Program-made: the position numbers and the translations under genes | Assembly: GCF_009674675.1 (NCBI RefSeq) | Contig: NZ_WKJC01000001.1 | Location: 999,031 to 1,063,030, forward strand | Length of the DNA: 64,000 nt | Direction: 5' to 3' | DNA from: Kangiella sp. HZ709 | GTDB lineage: Bacteria; Pseudomonadota; Gammaproteobacteria; Enterobacterales; Kangiellaceae | Shown here: one piece after another, positions 1 through 9,262 of the stretch | Layout of the letters: each line of letters starts with the position of its first letter | Position numbering within the stretch: position 1 is the stretch's first letter | Notes under the pieces: generated by a model | Told to the model about the DNA's origin: nothing | The model's database searches: none | Seen by the model: only the letters and a program-made list of their open reading frames with translations

Positions 1-895
1 GCTTATCTGTTTCGATAAAGCCACGATCAGAAACGGTAACGCCAGCTTTTTCAGCATCAATCAAATCGCCATTTGGACGACGACCTACTGCTGATAAAAT
101 CATGTCGAACTTAACCGGGTCAGCTGGAGCATTCTTACCTTCGAAAGTCACGTATAAACCATCTTTCTTAGCTTCAACAGCGGTTACGCTAGTCTCGAGC
201 ATGATGTTTTCGTATTTTTTGCTAACAAACTTTTGAAGTACTTTAACGACGTCTTTATCAGCTGCTGGAATTAATTGGTCAGCCATCTCAACCACAGAGA
301 TCTTTGTACCTAGAGCGCGGTAAACGGTTGCCATCTCTAAACCGATAATCCCGCCACCCAAAACTAACATGCTCTCAGGAACTTGGCGAAGCTCTAGAGC
401 ACCAGTTGAATCAACGATACGATCGTCTTCTGGCAAGAATGGTAGTTGAACCACGCGAGAACCAGCTGCAATGATCGCATGTTCAAATTCTACTGTTTGT
501 TTGTTACCTTCGTGCTCAACTTCTAGAGTATGAGAACCCGTAAATTTACCGTAACCTTGCACAGTTTTTACTTTGCGCATCTTGGCCATACCGGCAACGC
601 CTTGAGATAAACGACCTACCACACCATCTTTATAAGCACGGATTTTATCGATATCAATTTCAGGCTTACCAAAACTTACGCCATGTTTTGAAGTTTCTTC
701 TGCTTCATCGATGACCTTAGCTGTGTGTAGCAGTGCTTTTGAAGGGATACAACCCACATTCAAACATACACCACCTAAGTCGGCGTACTTTTCTACCATT
801 ACCACATCTAGACCTAAATCCGCTGCACGAAATGCCGCTGAATAGCCGCCAGGACCACTACCTAAAACAACAACTTGAGCTTTGATATTACTCAT
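1..895 (-). CDS. lpdA: Dihydrolipoyl dehydrogenase (E3), 5' part only
   Basis: FAD flavoprotein that reoxidises the dihydrolipoyl arms of pyruvate (and usually 2-oxoglutarate) dehydrogenase with NAD+. About 298 N-terminal residues are visible; the gene runs off the left edge. Seen: the N-terminal FAD-binding GSGPGGYSAA, the redox-active disulfide GGVCLNVGCIPSK, and a second Rossmann motif GGGIIGLEMA in the NAD domain. The ATG at 893-895 follows an AGGAAA ribosome site. It is the third gene after aceE and aceF on the same strand, 120 bases downstream of aceF, and an RNA hairpin lies in that gap, so E3 may be made in a different amount from E1 and E2. The family call is firm; the C-terminal dimerisation domain is outside the window. 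Confidence 0.96.
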   Translation of the reverse strand, partial: MSNIKAQVVVLGSGPGGYSAAFRAADLGLDVVMVEKYADLGGVCLNVGCIPSKALLHTAKVIDEAEETSKHGVSFGKPEIDIDKIRAYKDGVVGRLSQGVAGMAKMRKVKTVQGYGKFTGSHTLEVEHEGNKQTVEFEHAIIAAGSRVVQLPFLPEDDRIVDSTGALELRQVPESMLVLGGGIIGLEMATVYRALGTKISVVEMADQLIPAADKDVVKVLQKFVSKKYENIMLETSVTAVEAKKDGLYVTFEGKNAPADPVKFDMILSAVGRRPNGDLIDAEKAGVTVSDRGFIETDK

Positions 896-955
896 GAGTT
901 TCCTCTGAAAATTCTTTTTTAAATGACCAACACCGACCAAAACCAGTGTTTTATA

Positions 956-977
956 GCCACCTCAATTTTGAAGTGGC
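956..977 (-). other. Hairpin between aceF and lpdA
   Basis: The arms gccacctcaa and ttgaagtggc (10 bases, one mismatch that becomes a G-U wobble in the minus-strand RNA) are separated by two bases. No T-run follows on the minus strand, so this is not a simple intrinsic terminator. It may protect the aceEF transcript from 3' decay or tune readthrough into lpdA. The structure is seen; the role is inferred. Confidence 0.45.
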
Positions 978-1015
978 GTATTTTACCTTAATTGGGCGAA
1001 AAATCACCACCCTAA

Positions 1016-2647
1016 TTACAATATTATCCGTCGAATATCTTCTAACACTTTCGATAAATGCACGATAAACCTTGCGGCAACAGCGCCATCGATAACCCTA
1101 TGGTCATAAGATAATGACATAGGCAACATCATGCGCGGTTGAAATTCCTTACCATCCCATACCGGTTGCACCTTGTTTCTGGATAAACCCAAAATCGCTA
1201 CATCGGGCCAATTAACGATTGGGGTAAAGGCTGTGCCACCAATTCCACCCAAACTTGAAATGGTCATGGAGCTGCCTTGCATGTCTTTAGCGGTCAGTTT
1301 TTTATCGCGAGCTTTTGCGGACATTTCACCAAGTTCATTCGCTAACTCATAGACAGACTTTTTGTCCACATCACGAATTACCGGTACTACAAGCCCATCA
1401 GGGGTATCAACTGCCACGCCAATATTAAAGTACTTTTTCAAGACCAATGTTTCGCCGTCTGCCGCCAAGGAACTATTAAAGGTCGGAAAGTCCTTCAAGC
1501 TGGCAACTAATGCTTTCATGATAAACGCTAAAGGTGTTAAGCGTACACCAGATTGAGCTGCCTCTTCTTTCATCGATTTTCTAAATTTATCCAACTCAGT
1601 AATGTCCGCATCTTCATGCTGAGTGACATGCGGAATCAAATTCCAGTTACGCTGCAAAGTGACGCTGGAAATTTTTTGAATACGAGTTAACTGCGTCGTT
1701 TCCACTTCGCCAAACTTAGAAAAATCGATTTCAGGCAAATCAGGAGCCGCTTGCGCTGAACCAGCAGTGGCTTTTGGACGCGATAACTCAAACTTAATGA
1801 AAGCCTGAACGTCTTCTTTAAGAATGCGATTTTTCGGGCCTGTCCCGTTTACTTTGGATAAGTCAGCGCCAAACTCTCTTGCTAGCCTTCTTACCGCAGG
1901 ACTTGCATGAATAACGCCATCTTTTTTAGGCGCTTGAACTGGGTAATCTGATACTGGAGCTTTTGCCGGAGCTTTAGCGGGCTTTTCAGCCTTAGTTTGC
2001 TCTGACTTAACCGGTTCTGATTCAACCGCAGGTACCTTCAACTGCTCTCTCGTTGCCGTAGCTAATATAGTTCCAATCTGATCACCTTGACTCACTTTAT
2101 CACCAACTTTTACTGTCAAAGCTTCAATCGTTCCAGCGGTCTCCGCCGGAACTTCCATAGTAGCTTTTTCAGTTTCAAGCACAATAAGGCTATCATCTTT
2201 TTCAACGCTATCACCAACCGAAACTGAAATCTCAATCACGTCCACGCCATCCGCATCACCTAGATCTGGGATGATGATTTTTTTACTTTGTGCTTCACTA
2301 CTAATTTCTGGCTCAGTTATTTGCTCTTGCTCTACTTGCGCTGGCTGTTGTTCTGACTCTAACTTGTCTTCTGCAACGGAGCTATTTTCTGAACTAGTGT
2401 CGTCATCCGCCATTTCAACTTCGAGAATTAGGTCTCCTTCCGAAACTTTATCACCGACATTGACCACAATGGATTTAATGACTCCAGCAGCACTCGATGG
2501 AACTTCCATAGTAGCTTTATCGGTTTCTAACACGATTAAACCATCGTCTAATTCAACCGTATCACCCACGGCAACCATTAATTCAATGATTTCAACCCCA
2601 TTGGCATCGCCAATATCGGGAACTGTTACTTTAGTTAATTTGTCCAA
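1016..2647 (-). CDS. aceF: Pyruvate dehydrogenase E2, dihydrolipoamide acetyltransferase
   Basis: Core subunit of pyruvate dehydrogenase; it moves the acetyl group from E1 to CoA. Two lipoyl domains are visible, with ETDKATMEVP (Lys44) and ETEKATMEVP (Lys161) as lipoylation sites, joined by Ala/Pro/Glu/Gln-rich swinging linkers. A peripheral subunit-binding domain spans about residues 249-286 (ASPAVRRLAREFG), and the C-terminal catalytic domain ends with DHRVIDG (His516, Asp520). Two lipoyl domains rather than E. coli's three give 543 residues. The start is a TTG at 2645-2647: AAGGAG sits about 8 bases upstream and there is no ATG before residue 24. The gap to aceE is 23 bases, so the two are co-transcribed. 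Confidence 0.97.
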   Translation of the reverse strand: MDKLTKVTVPDIGDANGVEIIELMVAVGDTVELDDGLIVLETDKATMEVPSSAAGVIKSIVVNVGDKVSEGDLILEVEMADDDTSSENSSVAEDKLESEQQPAQVEQEQITEPEISSEAQSKKIIIPDLGDADGVDVIEISVSVGDSVEKDDSLIVLETEKATMEVPAETAGTIEALTVKVGDKVSQGDQIGTILATATREQLKVPAVESEPVKSEQTKAEKPAKAPAKAPVSDYPVQAPKKDGVIHASPAVRRLAREFGADLSKVNGTGPKNRILKEDVQAFIKFELSRPKATAGSAQAAPDLPEIDFSKFGEVETTQLTRIQKISSVTLQRNWNLIPHVTQHEDADITELDKFRKSMKEEAAQSGVRLTPLAFIMKALVASLKDFPTFNSSLAADGETLVLKKYFNIGVAVDTPDGLVVPVIRDVDKKSVYELANELGEMSAKARDKKLTAKDMQGSSMTISSLGGIGGTAFTPIVNWPDVAILGLSRNKVQPVWDGKEFQPRMMLPMSLSYDHRVIDGAVAARFIVHLSKVLEDIRRIIL

Positions 2648-2670
2648 AGCTCTTCTCCTTCAATCAGCAG

Positions 2671-5355
2671 TTATAGGGTCATCGGATCGGCTTTATCAGC
2701 ATCGATCTGGTAACGTTTAATGGCCTTAGTAACTTCTTTGGTATCAATTACACCTTCGTCGGCCAGTGCTTTCAGTGCAGCCACTGCCACATAGTAACGG
2801 TCCACTTCAAAGAAACGACGTAAATTCGCACGACTGTCTGAACGACCATAGCCATCTGTTCCTAAGACACTGTAATTAGCAGGAACAAAATTTCGAATTT
2901 GTTCAGCATAGGACTTCATATAATCGGTTGCAGCAATCACCGGACCATCCTGTTTAGCTAAACACTTTTCAACATAAGAAGCCTTGGCTTTCTTCTCAGG
3001 ATGTAATAAGTTTTCACGCTCTACCGATTGACCTTCGCGCGCTAATTCTGTGAAACTGGTGACTGACCAAATATCTGAACTGACACCGAAATCGGCATAC
3101 AAAAGTTCTGCAGCTTTTTCTACTTCAGGCAGAATTGCGCCCGAGGATAGCAACTGAACTTTAAGCCCTTTCTTTTTAGATTTTTTGCCCTTAGCTAATT
3201 GGTACATGCCCTTGATAATGCCGTCCTCAGCACCTTCAGGCATTTCTGGATGCGCGTAATTTTCATTCAACGTGGTAATGTAATAGAACACATTTTCTTG
3301 ATTTTTATACATGCGACGCATCCCTTCACGCATAATAACGGCCACTTCATAGGCATAAGTTGGATCGTAACTGATGCAATTTGGGATCGTACTTGAAATC
3401 ATATGGCTGTGACCGTCTTGATGCTGTAAACCTTCGCCGTTCAATGTTGTACGGCCAGAAGTAGCACCAATAATAAAACCACGCGCTTGCATATCCCCAG
3501 CAGCCCAACATAGATCACCAATACGCTGGAAGCCAAACATCGAATATAGAATATAGAAAGGAATCATTGGCAAATCGTTACTAGAATAACTGGTCGCTGC
3601 AGCCATCCAAGATGACATGGCGCCGGCTTCATTGATACCCTCTTCTAAAATCTGACCAGATTTGTCTTCGCGGTAATACATGATTTGGTCAGAGTCTACA
3701 GGCTCATATAACTGGCCAACAGATGAGTAAATACCAATTTGACGGAACAAACCTTCCATACCAAAGGTACGGGCTTCATCTGGAATAATGGGGACTATGC
3801 GTTCTTTTAAGGTTTTATCTTTCAACAAAACATTCAAGGCACGGACAAATGCCATGGTGGTTGAGATTTGTCGCTCACCCGTAGATTTTAATAAAGCATC
3901 AAACTTGCTTAATTCCGGAATATCTAAAGATTGAGACTCTTGTCGACGAGCTGGTAAATAACCACCTAGTTTGGAGCGGCGTTCATGTAAATATTTAATC
4001 TCGGGGCTATCATTTCCCGGATGGTAAAATGGAATCTCTTCCAACTTTTCATCTGGAATTGGTACATTGAAGCGATCCCTAAAGTGCTTCAAGGCATCTA
4101 GGTTCATCTTCTTAACTTGGTGAGAAATATTTTTACCTTCACCAGAATCACCCATGCCATAACCTTTAACGGTCTTGGCTAAAATTATCGTTGGTTTACC
4201 TTTGCTATTTACCGCCTCATGATAGGCCGCATACACTTTATGCGGATCGTGCCCGCCTCGGTTTAAGCGCCAAATATCTTTATCAGACATATTAGCAACC
4301 ATCTCAAGTAGTTTTGGATCTTTCCCGAAGAAATGTTCTCGAGTATAAGCTCCGCCTTTGGCTTTACAGTTTTGGTATTCGCCGTCTACGGTTTCTTCCA
4401 TCACTTTTAATAGTCGGCCTTCAGTGTCACGAGCAATTAATGGATCCCAATAACGTCCCCAAATTACTTTTAAAACATTCCAACCTGCGCCACGGAATTC
4501 ACCTTCTAGTTCCTGAATGATTTTACCATTACCGCGCACAGGGCCGTCTAGGCGTTGCAAGTTACAGTTGACAACGAAAATTAAATTATCTAAACCTTCT
4601 CGCCCCGCTAAGCCGATAGCACCTTTGGATTCAGGCTCGTCCATTTCACCATCTCCAAGGAAAGCCCAAACCTTACGGCCTTTAGTATCCGCTAAACCTC
4701 TATTTTCCAAATACTTTAAAAAACGGGCTTGATAGATTGCTTGAATAGGGCCCAAACCCATAGAAACAGTCGGGAACTGCCAAAAGTCTGGCATCAACCA
4801 TGGATGCGGGTAAGAAGAGATACCTTTACCGTCAACTTCTTGACGGAAGTTCGCCATTTGTTCTTCAGACATACGTCCTTCCAAGAAAGCACGTGCATAG
4901 ATACCTGGAGCACAGTGACCTTGATAGTAGATAAGATCACCACCATGAATACCGTCGTCTGCATGGAAGAAGTGATTAAAGCCCACATCATACAAAGTTG
5001 CGCTTGAGGCAAAGCTTGATAAATGGCCACCTAGGTCCAAATCCTTTTTAGTAGCCTGTAAAACCATCGCAATAGCGTTCCAACGGATAATAGCTCGAAT
5101 GCGCTTTTCCACTTCAGGATCACCAGGCATATGCGCTTCGTTAGAAGGTGAGATGGTGTTTAGGTAGGCAGTAGTTAGGTCAAAAGGTAAGTGAGCACCC
5201 GCTCCACGAGCTTTGGTCACTAACTTTTCTAATAAATAATGAGCTCTTTCAGCGCCCTCTTCACTAATTACGGCTTCTAGTGCATCAATCCACTCTTGGG
5301 TTTCAATTGGATCAACATCCGTTTTTAAGGGATCTAACTCCTGATTATCTGACAT
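2671..5355 (-). CDS. aceE: Pyruvate dehydrogenase E1, homodimeric type
   Basis: ThDP-dependent E1 that decarboxylates pyruvate and reductively acetylates the lipoyl arms of AceF. At 894 residues it matches the alpha2-type E1 of gammaproteobacteria (E. coli 887). The ThDP-binding motif GDGEMDEPESKGA is followed by NLIFVVNCNLQRLDGPVRGN, as in the family. It is first in aceE-aceF-lpdA. The upstream neighbour is ampE; the GntR repressor gene pdhR, found between ampE and aceE in enterics, is absent here. The 293-base leader contains two related inverted repeats that could bind a regulator. Confidence 0.98.
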   Translation of the reverse strand: MSDNQELDPLKTDVDPIETQEWIDALEAVISEEGAERAHYLLEKLVTKARGAGAHLPFDLTTAYLNTISPSNEAHMPGDPEVEKRIRAIIRWNAIAMVLQATKKDLDLGGHLSSFASSATLYDVGFNHFFHADDGIHGGDLIYYQGHCAPGIYARAFLEGRMSEEQMANFRQEVDGKGISSYPHPWLMPDFWQFPTVSMGLGPIQAIYQARFLKYLENRGLADTKGRKVWAFLGDGEMDEPESKGAIGLAGREGLDNLIFVVNCNLQRLDGPVRGNGKIIQELEGEFRGAGWNVLKVIWGRYWDPLIARDTEGRLLKVMEETVDGEYQNCKAKGGAYTREHFFGKDPKLLEMVANMSDKDIWRLNRGGHDPHKVYAAYHEAVNSKGKPTIILAKTVKGYGMGDSGEGKNISHQVKKMNLDALKHFRDRFNVPIPDEKLEEIPFYHPGNDSPEIKYLHERRSKLGGYLPARRQESQSLDIPELSKFDALLKSTGERQISTTMAFVRALNVLLKDKTLKERIVPIIPDEARTFGMEGLFRQIGIYSSVGQLYEPVDSDQIMYYREDKSGQILEEGINEAGAMSSWMAAATSYSSNDLPMIPFYILYSMFGFQRIGDLCWAAGDMQARGFIIGATSGRTTLNGEGLQHQDGHSHMISSTIPNCISYDPTYAYEVAVIMREGMRRMYKNQENVFYYITTLNENYAHPEMPEGAEDGIIKGMYQLAKGKKSKKKGLKVQLLSSGAILPEVEKAAELLYADFGVSSDIWSVTSFTELAREGQSVERENLLHPEKKAKASYVEKCLAKQDGPVIAATDYMKSYAEQIRNFVPANYSVLGTDGYGRSDSRANLRRFFEVDRYYVAVAALKALADEGVIDTKEVTKAIKRYQIDADKADPMTL

Positions 5356-5648
5356 AACATAACCTTTTCTAGCTTTTTAGCTTATTTGAAGCACCAGAAA
5401 AGCAATAATTTCAGTCTTGCTAGCATAACTTTTTTATGTGCAACTTATTGAAATTGAATGCTTTTTGGTGGTTTAAAACTACAATTGATTAACCTCTGTT
5501 AATTAATTGGAAGTTTTTATTTATGCACATACTAGTAGTTTAAAAGTAAAAAAGATAGTAATTATTAACAATATTCGTTGTTTGAAATTTGTAGAAAAAA
5601 AAACCGAAATTGCTATTTCGGTTTTTTTCATTAATTAACCAGTGTTAA
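5356..5648. promoter_or_regulatory. aceE upstream region with inverted repeats
   Basis: Non-coding space between ampE and aceE. It holds an imperfect inverted repeat at 5483-5508 (arms aattgattaac and gttaattaatt, 4-base spacer, one mismatch), and a perfect relative at 5630-5653 (arms attaattaac and gttaattaat, spacer cagt) that overlaps the ampE stop. A terminator lies between them. I saw no strong sigma-70 hexamer pair, and nothing resembling the E. coli PdhR box. Confidence 0.45.
5595..5628 (-). terminator. Intrinsic terminator after ampE
   Basis: Stem ccgaaat/atttcgg with loop tgct. On the minus strand it is followed by nine T, and on the plus strand by seven T, so it can act in both directions. 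It separates ampDE from aceEF. Confidence 0.85.
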
Positions 5649-6524
5649 TTAATACAGTCCCAACCCTAACAAGGACATCACAGCCACTAAAGCAAAGATT
5701 ATCACACCAGCTCTTTCACACAGCTTGAGCGCCCATCTTGAAGGGCCACGTTTATCGTCCGATTCGTAAAAGCCTAAACTAGCGAACCCTGCATCTTCTA
5801 CGAATTTTACGCCATCCACATCGAAGTCTAAGAAGTCTGATTTAATTTTCTTAACGCCTGCACCCATGTCACCTGCCAATAAAAAGGCTAAGGCCGTGAT
5901 TCTAGCCGGGATCCACTCGAGTATTAGGTTAAGTTTATAAGCAAAGCCTTCTTCAGGGTGGTCCTCTACAAACCAATTAGTTAAACGGTATAACAGTGCT
6001 CCAGCGGGACCTAAAATCATAAACCAAATAGCAACGGCAAAATATCGCGTTTGAGATTTTTGGAAAATCAATTTAGATACATGCTGATCGAGTTCTTCAA
6101 CAGAATTGATGCCCTCAATATCAATTAGGTCGCCTACTGACTCAAACGCTGCAGCATCATCATGCTCCGTGCGGGCTTTATAATAAACATTTAGTGTTTT
6201 TCGAGGTGACTCAGGCCCAAGGCACAGTACCAATACAGACACAGCCAGCGCCAACATAAATAAAGAGCCAAATAAGCCGCCGTAATACCAAAAATCGTGG
6301 TGATACCATGCAAAAACCCAATAAATAACTAACACTGGAGCTAACAGTATCAATGCATGCCCAAACCACTTTTTAAACCATGATTGCTCACCAAACCACC
6401 CAGTCATCGCTTTTTGGTATTGGGTAAACCATTTACGATGGCTCACGGTTTGATTGAGACCTTTTTTATCTCTATGAAAATAATGTTCTACAAATAGTGC
6501 GATTATCAGTGCTAATAAGGCCAT
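5649..6524 (-). CDS. ampE: AmpE, inner-membrane regulatory protein
   Basis: CobD/CbiB-related integral membrane protein of the ampDE pair, linked in enterics and pseudomonads to sensing cell-wall recycling and beta-lactamase induction; its biochemical role is unsettled. The 291 residues include hydrophobic segments near 1-10, 59-75, 80-105, 159-180 and the C-terminus, with a conserved acidic stretch GDLIDIEGINSVEELDQ between them. It begins at an ATG (6522-6524) 128 bases after ampD and ends at a strong bidirectional terminator. The assignment rests on family character plus adjacency to ampD. Confidence 0.88.
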   Translation of the reverse strand: MALLALIIALFVEHYFHRDKKGLNQTVSHRKWFTQYQKAMTGWFGEQSWFKKWFGHALILLAPVLVIYWVFAWYHHDFWYYGGLFGSLFMLALAVSVLVLCLGPESPRKTLNVYYKARTEHDDAAAFESVGDLIDIEGINSVEELDQHVSKLIFQKSQTRYFAVAIWFMILGPAGALLYRLTNWFVEDHPEEGFAYKLNLILEWIPARITALAFLLAGDMGAGVKKIKSDFLDFDVDGVKFVEDAGFASLGFYESDDKRGPSRWALKLCERAGVIIFALVAVMSLLGLGLY

Positions 6525-6652
6525 TTATTCCTCGTTATCTTTATGATTATTGCTATTCTAAGGAAAATTCTAGCAAAAAGTATGTTTCAGTTCGCCCGAA
6601 TGTTTTACCCTTCTGTAACAAATCATTTTCAGTTATCAGAAAAACTTGTCAT

Positions 6653-7210
6653 TCATAACAACTCTGAGTCAATTTGATCTAAATAATATGACCATTGGAA
6701 ATAATGACCAGGATCGGTTTTACGGCCTGGGGCTATATCCGAATGACCGGCAATCCTATCTTTGGTTAGCAATGGATATGCTGTGATTAAAGCATTGGTT
6801 ATGATTACTAACTGATTATATTGCTCTTGAGTAAAGGGTAAATCATCGGCCCCTTCAAGCTCAATACCAATTGAAAAATCATTACAAGCTTCTCGCCCCT
6901 CAAAAGTCGATATCCCGGCATGCCATGCCCTTTGGTTAAAGGGTACAAATTGAACTATTTGACCATCTCGTTTAACCAATAAATGGCTTGATACTCTTAA
7001 ATCACTAATAGTTTCAAAATAAGGATGTAACTTTGAATTGAGCTTGCCTTGAAAAAAATCTTCAATGTAAGGACCGCCAAACTGATTGGGCGGCAAGCTA
7101 ATATTATGAATGACCAAGAGACTAATATCCGCTTCATCTTGGCGTTCATCAAAATGCGGAGACGCAATTTGTTTGGCTTCGACTAAAAGGTGATTTTGAA
7201 TAAGACCCAT
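6653..7210 (-). CDS. ampD: AmpD, 1,6-anhydro-N-acetylmuramyl-L-alanine amidase
   Basis: Cytosolic zinc amidase that strips the peptide from anhydromuropeptides during peptidoglycan recycling, so keeping the beta-lactamase inducer low. N-acetylmuramoyl-L-alanine amidase type 2 fold, 185 residues. The zinc ligands are visible as His35 (VIHNISL), His156 (AGHSDIAPGRKTDPG) and Asp166. I start it at the ATG at 7208-7210 (MGLIQNHLL), which aligns with the usual AmpD N-terminus; a longer frame to 7282 would add 24 residues that do not look like the family and would run through the likely promoter. It is divergent from nadC. Confidence 0.94.
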   Translation of the reverse strand: MGLIQNHLLVEAKQIASPHFDERQDEADISLLVIHNISLPPNQFGGPYIEDFFQGKLNSKLHPYFETISDLRVSSHLLVKRDGQIVQFVPFNQRAWHAGISTFEGREACNDFSIGIELEGADDLPFTQEQYNQLVIITNALITAYPLLTKDRIAGHSDIAPGRKTDPGHYFQWSYYLDQIDSELL

Positions 7211-7247
7211 TGAATGTTTAAAAGCATTAGAATAAAAAATTAAACTC

Positions 7248-7277
7248 AGTATATAATTGATTTTGAAATGTAAGCAA
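7248..7277 (-). promoter_or_regulatory. Candidate sigma-70 promoter for ampD
   Basis: On the minus strand TTGCTT (7277-7272) and TATACT (7253-7248) are 18 bases apart, placing the transcript start about 30 bases before the AmpD ATG. Recognised by hexamer match only. Confidence 0.4.
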
Positions 7278-7329
7278 ACCAAAACTAAAATTACAAACAG
7301 CCATTACCATAAGACTGTGAGAAAAAATT

Positions 7330-8211
7330 ATGATGGACATTCCTTATCAAGAAGCGCTTAAAAAAGAAATTGATCGAGCAGTAGAGATTGCCTTAGCAGA
7401 AGATTTAGGCGCTTTCGATTATGATAATCGTGGCATTGACGTTACCGCCGAATTAATCGAAAACGACAAAATAGCCTCTGGTCGATTAATCACTCGTGAA
7501 GATGCAGTTATTGCTGGTCGTGATTGGTTTCAAGCAGTTTTTGATAAGCTCGATCCTAGTCTTGAGATTGAGTGGTTATGCAAGGATGGTGATAAGGTCA
7601 GTGCAAACGATATCATTTGCCGTGTCAGGGGTAATGCTCGAAATATCCTCACTGCAGAAAGAACCGCTATGAACTTTTTACAAACTTTATCTGGTACTGC
7701 CACCACCGTTGCCCGCTATGTGGCAGAGCTTAAGGGCACTAATTGCCAATTACTGGATACTCGAAAAACTATACCCATGCTTCGATTAGCTCAAAAATAT
7801 GCCGCAACTTGTGGCGGTGGGCGTAATCACCGGATAGGCTTATATGATGCGTTTTTGATCAAAGAGAATCACATCGCTTCTCATGGCTCAATTGAAGGAG
7901 CCGTAAAACAAGCTCGCAAAAATCACCCGGCAATCTTGGTTGAGGTGGAAGTCGAGAACTTTAATCAACTTGATCAGGCCCTTGATGCTGAGGCTGATGT
8001 GATTATGCTGGATAATTTTACCATTGAAGATATGAAAACTGGTGTGACTATTAATAAAAGCCATAGGCATACCGCAAAAATAGAAGCTTCAGGGAATGTG
8101 ACCATCGAAAACTTGCATCAAATAGCCCAAACTGGAGTGGACTTTATTTCAGTCGGCGCATTAACAAAACATATCACGGCAATAGACCTATCTCTTAGGT
8201 TAAGTATGTAA
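7330..8211 (+). CDS. nadC: Quinolinate phosphoribosyltransferase (decarboxylating)
   Basis: Converts quinolinate and PRPP to nicotinate mononucleotide in de novo NAD synthesis. The 293 residues have the family hallmarks TAERTAMNFLQTLSGTATT, LLDTRKTIPMLRLAQKYA and GGGRNHRIGLYDAFLIKENH, and the C-terminal barrel motif VEVEVENFNQLDQAL...DVIMLDNF. It starts at a double ATG (7330 or 7333) after a GAGAAAAAA stretch. It is divergent from ampD and followed by the pilin genes; nadC next to ampD and pil genes is a common gammaproteobacterial arrangement. Confidence 0.97.
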   Translation: MMDIPYQEALKKEIDRAVEIALAEDLGAFDYDNRGIDVTAELIENDKIASGRLITREDAVIAGRDWFQAVFDKLDPSLEIEWLCKDGDKVSANDIICRVRGNARNILTAERTAMNFLQTLSGTATTVARYVAELKGTNCQLLDTRKTIPMLRLAQKYAATCGGGRNHRIGLYDAFLIKENHIASHGSIEGAVKQARKNHPAILVEVEVENFNQLDQALDAEADVIMLDNFTIEDMKTGVTINKSHRHTAKIEASGNVTIENLHQIAQTGVDFISVGALTKHITAIDLSLRLSM

Positions 8212-8526
8212 TCAATTTGCTGTTTTATAGGCCTGTTTACGCTTTCTTGCAGTGACATTTATTGTCAATTTAAAGGGATAAATGCCAACCCGTACAATAT
8301 TTTGGAAGTTAATACGATCTTAAAAAATATAATTTTATCCTCTTAAGCTATTGTTTTATTTATCTTATTTTACTTTTTCCAGTAAAAGAGAAAAGTTCTA
8401 GCTTGTCGATGTTTTTAAGCCACTTTAATATCTAATAACAATTTGTGCTTACAACCTTAGCGAGTATTTTGATCGGTTTTATTCGTGTTGCTTACTGTAA
8501 GCTATGTCTTTGAATAGGAAAGCTTT
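8212..8526. other. Intergenic region nadC to first pilin
   Basis: 315 bases without a gene. The first half is AT-rich with no clear terminator for nadC. The second half carries the promoter of the first pilin (8403-8431) and an untranslated leader of about 88 bases with a short perfect inverted repeat, GCTTAC-T-GTAAGC, at 8490-8502. Confidence 0.6.
8403..8431 (+). promoter_or_regulatory. Promoter of first pilin gene
   Basis: TTGTCG (8403-8408), a 17-base spacer and TAATAT (8426-8431). The same TTGTCG-17-hexamer arrangement lies before the second pilin, and both are followed near the expected start of transcription by aattTG(tg)cttaca. The shared layout makes chance unlikely. It looks like sigma-70, not the sigma-54 type used for pilA in Pseudomonas. 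Confidence 0.6.
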
Positions 8527-8955
8527 ATGAATAATAAAAGTTCTGGTTTTACTCTTATAGAATTAATGATCGTTGTAGCTATTGTTGCAATACTCGCAGC
8601 AGTAGCCATACCCGCCTATCAAAACTACATTATTCGAGCTAAAGTTACGGATGGATTAAGCTTAGCAGTTGGCGCTAAGACTTTAATCTCCGAAAATGCT
8701 TCAGCTGGAAACCCTCTAAATCAAGGATTTGTCGCACCAACTGCAACGGCTAACGTTGCATCTGTTGCAATAACTGCTGCTACTGGCGTTATCACTGTTA
8801 CTTATACGGCGGCCGTTACTGGAGGTACCATCACACTAACTCCTACTGATGGCGCAGGTGCAGCACTTGTTAGTGGAACCGTGCCTACAGGCTCAACTAG
8901 TTGGAATTGTTCTACGACAATTGCAGTTCAATATCTACCAGCTAGCTGTAGATAA
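8527..8955 (+). CDS. pilA: Type IVa major-pilin-like protein, copy 1
   Basis: Prepilin of 142 residues. The leader MNNKSSG is cut by PilD before Phe8, giving [25 protein letters not shown] as the mature N-terminal helix, with the conserved Glu at mature position 5. The C-terminal part is Ala/Thr/Gly-rich, with a Cys pair (SWNC...PASC) forming the usual D-loop. It is closely similar to the next gene over its full length and is a tandem duplicate. Its ribosome site (AGGAA) is weaker than that of copy 2 and its codons look less optimised, so it may be a lower-expressed or alternative pilin. It has its own promoter and terminator. Confidence 0.94.
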   Translation: MNNKSSGFTLIELMIVVAIVAILAAVAIPAYQNYIIRAKVTDGLSLAVGAKTLISENASAGNPLNQGFVAPTATANVASVAITAATGVITVTYTAAVTGGTITLTPTDGAGAALVSGTVPTGSTSWNCSTTIAVQYLPASCR

Positions 8956-8971
8956 AATAATGTTTATAATC

Positions 8972-9000
8972 AAAGCGAACACTTTGTTCGCTTTTTTTTT
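8972..9000 (+). terminator. Intrinsic terminator after pilin copy 1
   Basis: Stem aaagcgaac/gttcgcttt, loop acttt, followed by a T-run. It closes the monocistronic unit. Confidence 0.88.
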
Positions 9001-9262
9001 GCCTAAAATCATTTCATTCTAGAAAAGATGAATATCTATTAGGTAAATCGACACAAAATTAAGTTTGATTAAGGTGCTAAATATTGAAAATTAGACTACA
9101 GGATGCAAATTTGATGACAGAATTTGTCAGTTTTTATCCCAAAAGGTCTTTTATTTGAACTGCATCACAAACTTACAAAACTAAAAAAAAACACATTTAA
9201 TGTTCCAAAGCATTGATTTTAAATGTTTTTCTTTGCTTTTTTAATAATTTTACAAAAGATAC

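Noticed and set aside
2271-2720. 149-codon frame on plus opposite aceF
   Set aside because: It is the shadow of the aceF and aceE coding sequence; no ribosome site and no protein-like features.
5356-5648. A short pdhR remnant
   Set aside because: No frame with a GntR-like HTH was seen on either strand in this gap.
8300-8526. Sigma-54 (TGGC-N8-TTGC) promoter for the pilins
   Set aside because: I looked for it because pilA often uses it; no TGGC/TTGC pair at the right spacing was found, whereas both genes have TTGTCG-17-TAnTAT.
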